Below are positions 1-10,629 of a stretch of 64,000 nucleotides of DNA, piece by piece. The notes under the pieces are model-generated. The model saw only the letters and a program-made list of their open reading frames with translations. It ran no database searches and was not told the origin of the DNA. The position numbers and the translations under genes were made by a program. The DNA is from Polyangiaceae bacterium (GTDB lineage Bacteria > Myxococcota_A > Polyangia > Polyangiales > Polyangiaceae). Within the stretch, counting starts at the first letter, position 1. Every line of letters starts with the position of its first letter. The DNA lies in NCBI GenBank assembly GCA_025936045.1, contig JAICUB010000010.1, forward strand, positions 1-64,000, given 5' to 3'.

Positions 1-792
1 TCGCCGTCTTCCGTCGACGACTTCGCGCTCGCGATCTGCACGACCGATCGCTGGCCCAAGCTCGCCGAGGCGGTGCTCGAGACACCTCGAGGCGCCGCGC
101 GCGTGCTCGGGATCGCCAAGGGCGCGGGCATGATTCACCCGGACGTGGGTCCGCCCCAGGCGACGATGCTGGTGTTCCTGTTCACCGACGCGCGCGTGAG
201 CGAGCGGGATTTGACGGCGGCGCTCGCGCCCGCGGCCGATCGCACCTTCAACGCCGTGAGCGTCGACGGCGACACGAGCACGAACGATCTCGTGCTGGCG
301 CTCGCGTCCGGCGCCGGCGGCGTGGAGGTCGGCGCGGCCGCGCTCGTTCCCGCCTTCGAGAAGGTGTGCTGGGAGCTCGCGCGCTCGATGGTGCGCGACG
401 GGGAAGGCGCCGAGCACGTCGTCGATATCGTCGTTCGAGGTCTCGCGAGCGAAGCCGACGCGCGAAAGGTAGCGAAAACGATCGCCACGTCGCTGCTCGT
501 GAAGACGGCGCTCTTCGGTCGTGACGCGAACTGGGGCCGCTTGCTCGCCGCCGCGGGCCGCGCCGGCGTCGGCTTCGACCCGAACGTCGCGAGCATTTCG
601 ATCGCCGGGGTCGAGATCGTCAAAAATGGTCTCACGCTCGGCGCCGAGCTCGAGGCCGAGGCCCAACGCCGCATGCAGGCGGAAAGCTTCGGCGTGGAGC
701 TCGTGCTCGGCGCCGGCCCAGGACGTTTCACCTACGTGACGAGCGACCTCGGCCATAAGTACGTCGACGTGAACGCCGGCTATCGCTCGTGA
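1..792 (+). CDS. argJ: Glutamate N-acetyltransferase / ornithine acetyltransferase ArgJ, 3' part (5' end outside window)
   Basis: Arginine biosynthesis: moves the acetyl group from N-acetylornithine to glutamate and in many bacteria also makes N-acetylglutamate from acetyl-CoA. The frame is open from base 1, so the N-terminal part is missing. The visible part contains the K-G-A-G-M-I-H-P motif followed by A-T-M-L, where ArgJ proteins cleave themselves and expose the nucleophilic Thr, then the typical FGRDANWGR segment of the beta chain and a C-terminus ending Y-V-D-V-N-A-G-Y-R-S. Oddity: four extra residues (G-P-P-Q) lie between the conserved M-I-x-P-(N/D)-x and A-T-M-L, a stretch that is normally ungapped. 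The stop overlaps the GTG of the next gene. Family assignment is secure; which of the two activities it has cannot be seen. Confidence 0.95.
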   Translation, partial: SPSSVDDFALAICTTDRWPKLAEAVLETPRGAARVLGIAKGAGMIHPDVGPPQATMLVFLFTDARVSERDLTAALAPAADRTFNAVSVDGDTSTNDLVLALASGAGGVEVGAAALVPAFEKVCWELARSMVRDGEGAEHVVDIVVRGLASEADARKVAKTIATSLLVKTALFGRDANWGRLLAAAGRAGVGFDPNVASISIAGVEIVKNGLTLGAELEAEAQRRMQAESFGVELVLGAGPGRFTYVTSDLGHKYVDVNAGYRS

Positions 793-1172
793 CGGGCGCC
801 ATGACGGCGCGTCGCGCGTCGACCGCGGTCGTCGTGGCTGCCCTCGCGCTCGTGTTGGGCGCGTGCGGCGCGTCCCGCGGGACCATCGGAGCCGTGCTCG
901 CGAAGGACGGCGACGGCCGGCTCTTCGTGCGCGACGTGCCGTCCGGGCTCGCGGCGGCGGAGGGCGGTCTCGAGCCGGGAGACGAAATCCTGCTCATCGA
1001 CGGGCGTGACGCGAGGGCCCTCGGCGCGCGGGGCGTCCACCAGGCGCTTTCCGGCACGGTGGGCGAACCCGTCAAGCTGACACTCGTGCGAAAGGGGGAA
1101 ATCATGCGCGTGACCCTGCGGCGTACCGAGGCCCGGAGGTACCACTCGGGCCCCGAAAAGCCCGCGCCCTGA
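789..1172 (+). CDS. PDZ-domain lipoprotein
   Basis: A small exported protein of 127 residues. It starts with GTG overlapping the argJ stop (GTGA); an in-frame ATG at 801 is the alternative and leaves the signal intact. The N-terminus is a lipoprotein signal with lipobox L-G-A-C, so a membrane-anchored product is expected. The remainder is a single PDZ fold: a ligand-loop region, then G-G-L-E-P-G-D-E-I-L-L-I-D-G, the usual PDZ core, and a closing strand V-K-L-T-L-V-R-K-G. It has no protease domain, so it is not an HtrA-type enzyme but a stand-alone peptide-binding module. The coupling to argJ looks like gene packing rather than shared function. Its ligand is unknown. Confidence 0.8.
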   Translation: MTGAMTARRASTAVVVAALALVLGACGASRGTIGAVLAKDGDGRLFVRDVPSGLAAAEGGLEPGDEILLIDGRDARALGARGVHQALSGTVGEPVKLTLVRKGEIMRVTLRRTEARRYHSGPEKPAP

Positions 1173-1177
1173 GCTGA

Positions 1178-1257
1178 GGAGCGTGCTAGGTTCCCGGCCC
1201 CAGCCGGCAGGGGCTGCCCGCTCCGCGCCGGGGTCCGGGACGAGTGTGTCCCCGGAC
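1178..1257 (+). promoter_or_regulatory. Structured leader upstream of metK
   Basis: The 109-bp gap before metK holds three nested or successive perfect stems: GGAGCG (1178-1183) with CGCTCC (1219-1224), enclosing GCCCC (1197-1201) with GGGGC (1210-1214), and then GTCCGGG (1233-1239) with CCCGGAC (1251-1257). The last stem ends 24 bases before the metK ATG; AAGGA at about 1268-1272 is the likely ribosome site. metK is a classic target of SAM-sensing riboswitches, so a regulatory RNA is possible. I could not match the conserved cores of the SAM or SAH classes that I remember. The first stem may instead be the terminator of the PDZ gene. Confidence 0.4.
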
Positions 1258-1281
1258 ATCGCTTGCTGAAGGAATCGATCG

Positions 1282-2625
1282 ATGAGCTACCTTTTCACCT
1301 CCGAGTCCGTCACTGAAGGTCATCCGGACAAGATTTGCGACGCCGTGTCGGACGCCGTCCTCGACGCCGCCATCGCCGGTGATCCGAAGAGTCGCGTCGC
1401 GTGCGAGACGTTGGTCAAGACGGGCTTCGTCGTCGTCGCCGGCGAGATCACGACGCAGTCTTCGATCGACTTCGGCAAGATCGCGCGGCGCGTGATCAAG
1501 GACATCGGTTACACCGACTCCTCCATGGGGTTCGACTACGAGACGTGCGGCGTGCTGACCGCCGTCGAGCCGCAGTCGCCGGACATCTCGCAGGGCGTCA
1601 CCGAGGGTGAGGGGCTCTTCAAGGAGCAGGGTGCCGGCGATCAGGGTCTCATGTTCGGCTACGCGTGCGACGAGACGCCGGAGCTCATGCCAGCGCCGAT
1701 CATGTACGCGCACGCGCTTGCTCGCGTGCTCGCCGGTGTCCGCAAGGCCGGTAAGGTGAACTTCCTCCGCCCGGACGGAAAATCCCAGGTCACGCTGGAG
1801 TACGAAAACGACCGCCCGAAGCGCATCGAGACGGTCGTCGTCTCGACGCAGCACTCGCCGGACGTGAAGCACAAGGACCTCAAAGAGTCGGTGATGGAGC
1901 TCGTGGTCAAGAAGGCTCTCCCGAAGGAGCTGCTCGACTCGAAGACCAAGTTCTTCATCAATCCGACCGGGCGCTTCGTCATCGGCGGTCCGTTCGGCGA
2001 CGCCGGCCTCACCGGCCGCAAAATCATCGTCGACAGCTACGGCGGCATGGGTCGCCACGGTGGCGGCGCCTTCAGCGGCAAGGACCCGTCGAAGGTCGAT
2101 CGCTCGGCTTGCTACTACGCGCGCTACGTCGCAAAGAATATCGTGGCCGCGGGTCTCGCCTCGCGCTGCGAGGTGCAGGTCGCTTATGCCATCGGTGTTG
2201 CCAAGCCGACGGGCGTCTACGTCCATACGTTCGGCACCGGCAAGGTCGACGACGAGAAGCTCGGGGCCTACGTGAGCGAGCACTTCGACTTCCGTCCCCG
2301 CGCTCTCATCGAAGAGCTGGATCTGCTGCGCCCCATCTACCAGCCCACCTCCTCGTACGGTCACTTCGGCCGCGCGGAGTTCAGCTGGGAGCAGGTGGAT
2401 CGCGCGGAGCAGCTCGCGGCCGACCTGCTCGGCGTGAAAATCAAAGTGGCGCAGGTGAAGGCGCCGGCCGCCGCGAAGGCGCCGAAGGCCGCCCGTAGCG
2501 CGAAGGCGGACGGCAAGGCCAAGGCTCTGCCGAAGAAGGCGCCGAAGTCCGAGACGAAGGCCGCCGATCACACGTCGAACGGCGCTTCGCACAAGAAGCT
2601 CCGCTCGACGTCGCTGCGCGCCTGA
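1282..2625 (+). CDS. metK: S-adenosylmethionine synthetase (methionine adenosyltransferase)
   Basis: Makes S-adenosylmethionine from methionine and ATP in the cytosol. The protein (447 aa) begins [17 protein letters not shown], with the catalytic-loop His/Asp of G-H-P-D-K and the G-A-G-D-Q-G signature near residue 117. The D-S-Y-G-G and [15 protein letters not shown] blocks that bind the triphosphate and metal are intact. The family length of about 390 residues is exceeded by a C-terminal tail of about 55 residues (from about 393) made almost entirely of Ala, Lys, Pro and Ser, predicted to be disordered and basic. The ATG is preceded by AAGGA. A hairpin follows the gene. Assignment is secure; the role of the tail is unknown. 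Confidence 0.97.
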   Translation: MSYLFTSESVTEGHPDKICDAVSDAVLDAAIAGDPKSRVACETLVKTGFVVVAGEITTQSSIDFGKIARRVIKDIGYTDSSMGFDYETCGVLTAVEPQSPDISQGVTEGEGLFKEQGAGDQGLMFGYACDETPELMPAPIMYAHALARVLAGVRKAGKVNFLRPDGKSQVTLEYENDRPKRIETVVVSTQHSPDVKHKDLKESVMELVVKKALPKELLDSKTKFFINPTGRFVIGGPFGDAGLTGRKIIVDSYGGMGRHGGGAFSGKDPSKVDRSACYYARYVAKNIVAAGLASRCEVQVAYAIGVAKPTGVYVHTFGTGKVDDEKLGAYVSEHFDFRPRALIEELDLLRPIYQPTSSYGHFGRAEFSWEQVDRAEQLAADLLGVKIKVAQVKAPAAAKAPKAARSAKADGKAKALPKKAPKSETKAADHTSNGASHKKLRSTSLRA

Positions 2626-2643
2626 GTCGGCTCGAGCGTGAGT

Positions 2644-2671
2644 GGCGCCTCGGATTCACGTCCGGGGCGCC
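2644..2671. terminator. Terminator-like hairpin between convergent metK and the GGDEF gene
   Basis: An 11-bp stem (2644-2654 with 2661-2671, one G-U pair) closes a 6-base loop (TTCACG) in the 64-bp space between two gene ends facing each other. There is no T-run on either side, as is usual in very GC-rich genomes, so this is an inferred bidirectional terminator. Confidence 0.55.
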
Positions 2672-2689
2672 GCGCGCGCCGCACTCCCG

Positions 2690-3616
2690 TCAGCTGCGCA
2701 CGCGGTTACGGCCTGCGCCCTTGGCTTCGTAGAGCTTCGCGTCGGCGCGCTCGTAGAGCGCCTCCACGCTTTCGCTCGAGCCCGGTGAATACTCGGCGAC
2801 GCCGATGCTCACCGTCACGGCGAGCCGCTTGCCCTCGAAGCTGAACTTGTGGGCTTCGGCTGCGCTGCGGACGCGCTCCGCGAGCTCGACCATTTTCGCT
2901 ACGGAAGCACCTTCCCAAAGCGCCGCGAATTCCTCGCCGCCGACGCGCCCGAAGGTGCCCTCCGCGCCCATGGCCTCGCGAGCGACCGAGCAGAGCTCGC
3001 ACAAAACGCCGTCACCCACGACGTGGCCGTGCGTGTCGTTGATCTTCTTGAAGTGGTCGAGGTCGAGCACCATCAGTGAGAAGGGCGTATCGGTCGAGCG
3101 CGCTGCGTTCGCTGCGGCGCGCAAGGCTTCACCGAAGCTCGACTTGTTGAACACGCCGGTGAGCGCGTCGAAGCGCATCAAGCGCTGGAACTCTTCGTGG
3201 TACGTCGCCTCGATGTTGCCGCCGGCGATGTACTTGAGCAAAACCTTGCCGATCTGCACGCGATCGCCGTCGCGGAGCTCATGCTGCGTCACGCGCGAAC
3301 CGTTGACGAAGGTACCGTTGGTCGAGCCGAGATCGACGATGCGGTGCGAGGAGCCCATCCACTCGACGCGGGCGTGCCTACGACTCACCGAATCCGAATC
3401 GATCAAGAGCCCGCCGCGCACACCGCGCCCGATTTCGACCGGCGTCTCGGCCAAGAGCACGCGACTTCCGAGGCACGGCTCCGACAACACGATGAGCAGC
3501 GCCTGCTGCTTGGCCGCAACTTCCACCAGATCTCGCATGTCGCGCGAGACGGTGACTTCAAGTGTGGATTCGTAGGCGTCGCCCACGTTCGGAGGCCGGC
3601 TGGGTCCGGAGCCCAT
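2690..3616 (-). CDS. FHA-GGDEF diguanylate cyclase
   Basis: A predicted cytoplasmic c-di-GMP synthase whose input is a phosphothreonine-binding FHA domain (308 aa). FHA spans about 40-130 with G-R (63-64), S-R-R-H (78-81) and G-S-T-N-G-T-F-V-N (97-105), all the residues expected for phosphopeptide binding. The GGDEF domain (about 145-308) has an intact active motif G-G-E-E-F at 226-230. The usual product-inhibition site R-x-x-D upstream of it reads G-A-E-G, so feedback inhibition by c-di-GMP at this site is probably absent. The FHA domain suggests control by Ser/Thr kinases, of which the window holds two. The start is poorly defined: no clear ribosome site precedes the ATG at 3616, and an internal ATG at 3538 would also keep both domains. 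Confidence 0.9.
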   Translation of the reverse strand: MGSGPSRPPNVGDAYESTLEVTVSRDMRDLVEVAAKQQALLIVLSEPCLGSRVLLAETPVEIGRGVRGGLLIDSDSVSRRHARVEWMGSSHRIVDLGSTNGTFVNGSRVTQHELRDGDRVQIGKVLLKYIAGGNIEATYHEEFQRLMRFDALTGVFNKSSFGEALRAAANAARSTDTPFSLMVLDLDHFKKINDTHGHVVGDGVLCELCSVAREAMGAEGTFGRVGGEEFAALWEGASVAKMVELAERVRSAAEAHKFSFEGKRLAVTVSIGVAEYSPGSSESVEALYERADAKLYEAKGAGRNRVRS

Positions 3617-3814
3617 TGATCTTTCGTTCTGCAGTCGGTGCGGGGTCCCCCGGAAACGCAGGGGTTTCGGGCCCCTTGGACAATCGTCTGCCCGTACTCG
3701 ACCTTAGCATGCCGGGGCGCCGGGTTCTCCCCGGTCGCGCCGCCGAGCAGCGCTCCACGACCGGCTCACGCTCCGCATCGAGTGAGAGATCCACCTACAT
3801 CCGACCCTCGGAAG

Positions 3815-5227
3815 TCAGATGTCGTAGTAGAGGAAGAACTCGTAGGGGGTGGGGCGCAGGCGCATGGCCTGCACTTCCTGCTCGCGCTTGTAGTCGAGCC
3901 ACATCTCGATGAGGTCGCGTGTGAACACGTCGCCCTTGAGCAAAAATTCGTGGTCGGCCTCGAGCGCGTCGAGCGCCTCTTCGAGCGAGGCCGGCATGCG
4001 CGCGACGTCCCTCAGCTCCTCGGGGGAGAGGGCGTAGATGTCTTTGTCGAGCGGATCGCCGGGATCGAGCTTCTTCTGGATGCCGTCGAGGCCCGCCATC
4101 ATCATGGTGGCGAACGCGATGTAGGGATTGCAGCTCGGATCCGGGAAACGGAGCTCGAGCCGGCGCGCTTTCGGCGACGGCGAGTAGGTCGAGATCCGGA
4201 TCGCGGCGGAGCGGTTGCGGCTCGAATAGGCGAGGTTGACGGGCGCCTCGTAACCCGGGACGAGCCGGCGATAACTGTTCGTCGTCGGATTGGTGATCGC
4301 GGCGATGGCGTGCGCGTGCTTGAGGATGCCGCCCACGTAGTGGAGCGCAACGTCCGAAAGGCCGGCGTAGCCGTCGCCCGCGAACAGCGGCTTGCCCTCT
4401 TTCCACAGGGATTGATGGCAATGCATGCCGTTGCCGTTGTCGCCGAACATCGGCTTCGGCATGAAGGTCGCGGTCTTTCCGTTGCGGAACGACACGTTCT
4501 TCACGGTGTGCTTGAACCACATCAGCTTGTCGGCCATCGCGACCAAGCTGTCGTAGCGCATGTCGATTTCGCCCTGCCCGGCCGTCGCGACTTCGTGGTG
4601 GCTCACCTCCACCTCGATGCCGAGCCGCTGCATCTCGAGGCAGATCTCCGTGCGCAGGTCCATCTGCGTGTCCTGCGGCTGGACGGGGAAGTAACCTTCC
4701 TTGTGACGGAGCTTGTGCGCGAGGTTCGGCCCCTCGTCGCGCCCGGTGTTCCACGCCGCTTCATTCGAATCGATGGAGTAAAACGCTTCGTTCGAGCCGG
4801 CGGCGTAGCGCACGTCGTCGAAGATGAAAAACTCCGCTTCCGGCCCGAAGTACACCGTGTCGGCGATGCCGGTGGAGCGTAGATACGCTTCCGCTTTTTG
4901 CGCGACGTAGCGCGGGTCACGCGTGTAGCGCTGGCGCGTGATCGTGTCCTGAATCGTGCAAATGAGCGACAGCGTCGGGTGCTTCGTGAACGGATCCATC
5001 ACCGCGGTGGCGGGATCCGGCATGAGCAGCATGTCGCTCTGGTTGATCGGCTGAAAACCTCGGATCGAGGAGCCGTCGAAGCCGAAACCTTCCTCGAACG
5101 CTTCGGGCACGAGCCGGTGAATCGGGACAGACGTGTGCTGCCACTTACCGACGAGGTCGATGAACTTGAGATCGACCATCACGGCACCACTCTGCTTGCC
5201 GAGGTCGATTGCGCGATTCGCGTCCAT
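3815..5227 (-). CDS. glnA: Glutamine synthetase, type I
   Basis: Makes glutamine from glutamate, ammonia and ATP; the main entry of ammonium into metabolism. The product is 470 aa, the usual GSI length, and contains the beta-grasp [11 protein letters not shown] block, the ATP/metal motifs G-P-E-A-E-F-F and N-G-M-H-C-H-Q-S, and the glutamate-binding N-R-S-A-A-I-R-I block. The segment D-I-Y-A-L-S-P-E-E corresponds to the adenylylation loop and keeps its Tyr, so regulation by GlnE-type adenylylation is plausible. I chose the ATG at 5227 because GGGAG sits upstream and the protein starts at the conserved N-terminus; a longer frame extends to 5293. It lies 135 bp downstream of glnB on the same strand. 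Confidence 0.97.
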   Translation of the reverse strand: MDANRAIDLGKQSGAVMVDLKFIDLVGKWQHTSVPIHRLVPEAFEEGFGFDGSSIRGFQPINQSDMLLMPDPATAVMDPFTKHPTLSLICTIQDTITRQRYTRDPRYVAQKAEAYLRSTGIADTVYFGPEAEFFIFDDVRYAAGSNEAFYSIDSNEAAWNTGRDEGPNLAHKLRHKEGYFPVQPQDTQMDLRTEICLEMQRLGIEVEVSHHEVATAGQGEIDMRYDSLVAMADKLMWFKHTVKNVSFRNGKTATFMPKPMFGDNGNGMHCHQSLWKEGKPLFAGDGYAGLSDVALHYVGGILKHAHAIAAITNPTTNSYRRLVPGYEAPVNLAYSSRNRSAAIRISTYSPSPKARRLELRFPDPSCNPYIAFATMMMAGLDGIQKKLDPGDPLDKDIYALSPEELRDVARMPASLEEALDALEADHEFLLKGDVFTRDLIEMWLDYKREQEVQAMRLRPTPYEFFLYYDI

Positions 5228-5255
5228 GTCCGAGTCTCCCGAACGAAGGGCCCCA

Positions 5256-5357
5256 GCCCGCCGCGCAAGGCGGCGGGCACCCTCCGACGACACTAGTGCC
5301 TCACCCCGAAAGTCGCGAGCGACTTTTGGAGCGAGCCCGCGCCACGCTGCGCGGGCT
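5256..5357 (-). promoter_or_regulatory. Three consecutive hairpins between glnB and glnA
   Basis: The 135-bp glnB-glnA spacer is nearly all inverted repeat. Reading in the gene direction: a stem at 5357-5349 with 5342-5334 (AGCCCGCGC arms), a stem at 5326-5319 with 5316-5309 (AAAGTCGC arms, 2-base loop), and a stem at 5278-5271 with 5263-5256 (GCCCGCCG arms). No strong T-run follows any of them. They could act as partial terminators or RNA stability elements that set different levels of GlnB and GlnA. Confidence 0.5.
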
Positions 5358-5362
5358 TCGAG

Positions 5363-8458
<3,096 letters not shown>

Positions 8459-8462
<4 letters not shown>

Positions 8463-9085
8463 AGCAATCGAAACCGGACCGCGCCGCGCTCGGGCTCGAA
8501 AAGCCGCCGCAAGGGCTCGCGTTTCCAGCTCGAAATCAGCTGCGCCGCGCGCCCCCGGCGAGCGGGCGTACGTTGCTCGTCCCGATCGACACGACCGACG
8601 GTCCCGAGCTCTGGGAGGCGGTCGAGGGTTCGCGCTGGCACCTCGAGCGCTGGCTGCCGTGGGTGCCGTTCAACTCGTCGCCCGAGGCGAGCATGCGCTA
8701 CGCGGAGGCTTGCGCGCTCGACTGGGACGCCGGCCGTGCCGCGCGCTTCGCCGTGCGCGATCGCGTCACGAACGAGCTGCTCGGCGTCGTCGGGCTCGAC
8801 TCGTGCGTGCATCTGCACCGCGCGTGCGAGCTCGGTTACTGGCTCCGCCGCGAGTGCACGGGCCGCGGGCTCATGACGGAAGCGGCGCAGGCGTGCCTCG
8901 ACTTCGCGTTCTTGCGGATGGGAGTGCACCGCGTGCGCTGCGCGGCGGCGACCGACAACGCGCCGAGCCTGCGCGTCATCGCGCGCCTGAATTTTCACTT
9001 CGAGGGCATCGCGCGCCAGGCCGAATGGGTCGGGTCCCGCTGGCTCGACCACGCGCTCTTCGCCCGCCTCGCGAGCGACGAGTAG
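8459..9085 (+). CDS. GNAT-family N-acetyltransferase (RimJ/RimL-like)
   Basis: A 208-aa acetyl-CoA-dependent acetyltransferase of the RimJ/RimL type that modifies protein N-termini or small amines. Its ATG overlaps the stop of the kinase gene (ATGA). The fold order is recognisable: W-L-P-W-V-P near the N-terminus, V-R-D-R-V-T-N-E-L-L-G-V-V-G-L, E-L-G-Y-W-L-R-R-E-C-T-G-R-G-L-M-T-E-A (acetyl-CoA loop, R/Q-x-x-G-x-G/A-like), then R-V-R-C-A-A-A-T-D-N-A-P-S-L-R-V-I-A-R-L-N-F and a final strand. The Asn and R-L-x-F elements are typical of RimJ/RimL. Coupling to a Ser/Thr kinase suggests the two are made together, but no functional link can be read from the sequence. Confidence 0.88.
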
Positions 9086-9138
9086 ACTAGTCCGGGAAGT
9101 CTTGGATGGTCAGGCCTCGAGAGCGCTGCCCTTAGCCG

Positions 9139-10629
9139 ATGCGCTCTCGTCGACGCTGGCCGTCGTTTCTCGTGCTCGCGCCCGCGATCGTCGTGGTCGT
9201 CGGCCTCTTGGCGGCGGCTGCCATCGGCGAAATCGGCCTGCAAAAACTGCGGCGGCAGGGCGAATCGGCGGCGGCGCGTGACAGCGAGCTGTTCGCGAAG
9301 ACGCTCGCCGCCCGGCTCGGTTCGGCCGCGCCCGCGGACCGCTTCGCCATTCTCGAGCGCGCGGCGTTGCGCTCGGGTGACGAGTTCCTGCTCGCCGACG
9401 AAGAGGGGAGCACGCTCATCGACCTCACGCGCGGCGTCGACGGACCGACGACGGCGGCGGCGTTCGTCGAGCACGGCTCCGGCGAGACGATCACGGGTCT
9501 CGGCCGTGTGCGCTTTCATGCCGCGCGGCTGCCCCGGCCGTACCAACGGCTCTGGCTCGTGGCGTTCGTGGCACCTCCCGACGCGCCGTTCGCGACGAGC
9601 TCGCTCATTCGCTCCGTGATCGCGCTCACGGCGTTGCTCGTCGGTGCGGCGGCGCTCGTCGCGTTCGCCCTCACGCGTGACGTGCACGCCGACGTGCGCT
9701 TCGTGCGCGGGCGCATCGTCGCCATGGCGCGCGCGAAGCACCAGCCGGGGGGCAAGCCCATTCCGGTCGGCGCCGTCGACCAGGTGGGCTTGCTCACGAG
9801 CGCGTTCAACGTCTTGGTCGATCGCTTCACGGCGGCGGAGCTCGCTTACCGGCAGGATCTCTCCGGCGCGCTCGCGTACGATCGCGATCGGAGCGCATTT
9901 CTCGCGGCCCTGTCGCACGAGCTCAGGACGCCGCTCAACGCCATCCTCGGCTTCACCGACGTGATTCTGTCGGAGGTCGACGGCCCGCTCGTGCCCGAGG
10001 CGCGCGAGGCGCTCAGCATCGTCCGCACGAGCGGCGGTCACCTGCGCGCGCTCATCGACGACGTGCTCGATCTCTCCGCGCTCGAGTCGGGCGAGCTGCG
10101 CCTGAACGTCACTTACGTCGACGTGTACGCCATCGTCTCCGAGATCGTGCGCGAGCTCGGCGTCACCGCGGAAGCGAAGGGTCTCGCGCTCCTGCTCGCC
10201 GGTTCGCCCGCGCACGCGTTCGCCGACGAGCACCGCGTGCGCCAAATCGTGGGCAACGTGATCGGCAACGCCGTGAAGTACACCGAGGCCGGCCAGGTCG
10301 ACGTGCGCGTCGACGCGCTGCCGGACGAGGTGTGCGTGCGGGTCACCGACACGGGGCCGGGCCTCGCCGAGAGCGACCACGAAGCGATTTTTCAGGAGTA
10401 TTGGCAGACGAGCGAAGCGCGGACGCGTCGCGCCGGCACCGGGCTCGGCCTCGCCATCACGCGCCGTTTGGTCGAAATGCACGGCGGGCGCGTCGAGCTC
10501 GAGAGCGAGCCCGGGCGTGGCTCGACGTTCCGCATCGTGTTGCCCATCGAGCGACCGGCGGACTCGCGGCGCGATCGCTCGCGGCCGCGCGCCTCGCGCC
10601 CGCCGCCGGCGCCCGTGGAGCGGTCGTGA
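9139..10629 (+). CDS. Sensor histidine kinase (orphan)
   Basis: A 496-aa membrane histidine kinase. It has a membrane segment at about 9-30, an extracytoplasmic sensor region of about 120 residues, a second membrane segment at about 157-178, a HAMP-like linker, a HisKA domain with S-H-E-L-R-T-P-L-N (His260) and an intact HATPase: N-box Asn377 in N-V-I-G-N-A-V-K-Y, D-T-G-P-G (404-408) and G-T-G-L-G-L-A-I (433-440). A Pro/Arg-rich tail follows. No response regulator gene is next to it. The stop overlaps the GTG of a second kinase-like gene, so both are made from one message. No clear ribosome site precedes the ATG. Confidence 0.93.
   Translation: MRSRRRWPSFLVLAPAIVVVVGLLAAAAIGEIGLQKLRRQGESAAARDSELFAKTLAARLGSAAPADRFAILERAALRSGDEFLLADEEGSTLIDLTRGVDGPTTAAAFVEHGSGETITGLGRVRFHAARLPRPYQRLWLVAFVAPPDAPFATSSLIRSVIALTALLVGAAALVAFALTRDVHADVRFVRGRIVAMARAKHQPGGKPIPVGAVDQVGLLTSAFNVLVDRFTAAELAYRQDLSGALAYDRDRSAFLAALSHELRTPLNAILGFTDVILSEVDGPLVPEAREALSIVRTSGGHLRALIDDVLDLSALESGELRLNVTYVDVYAIVSEIVRELGVTAEAKGLALLLAGSPAHAFADEHRVRQIVGNVIGNAVKYTEAGQVDVRVDALPDEVCVRVTDTGPGLAESDHEAIFQEYWQTSEARTRRAGTGLGLAITRRLVEMHGGRVELESEPGRGSTFRIVLPIERPADSRRDRSRPRASRPPPAPVERS

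Noticed and set aside
1173-1281. SAH riboswitch upstream of metK
   Set aside because: The GAGGAGCG start resembles the SAH class, but the other conserved core segments that I remember are missing, and SAH riboswitches normally precede ahcY or metH. Kept only as an unclassified structured leader.
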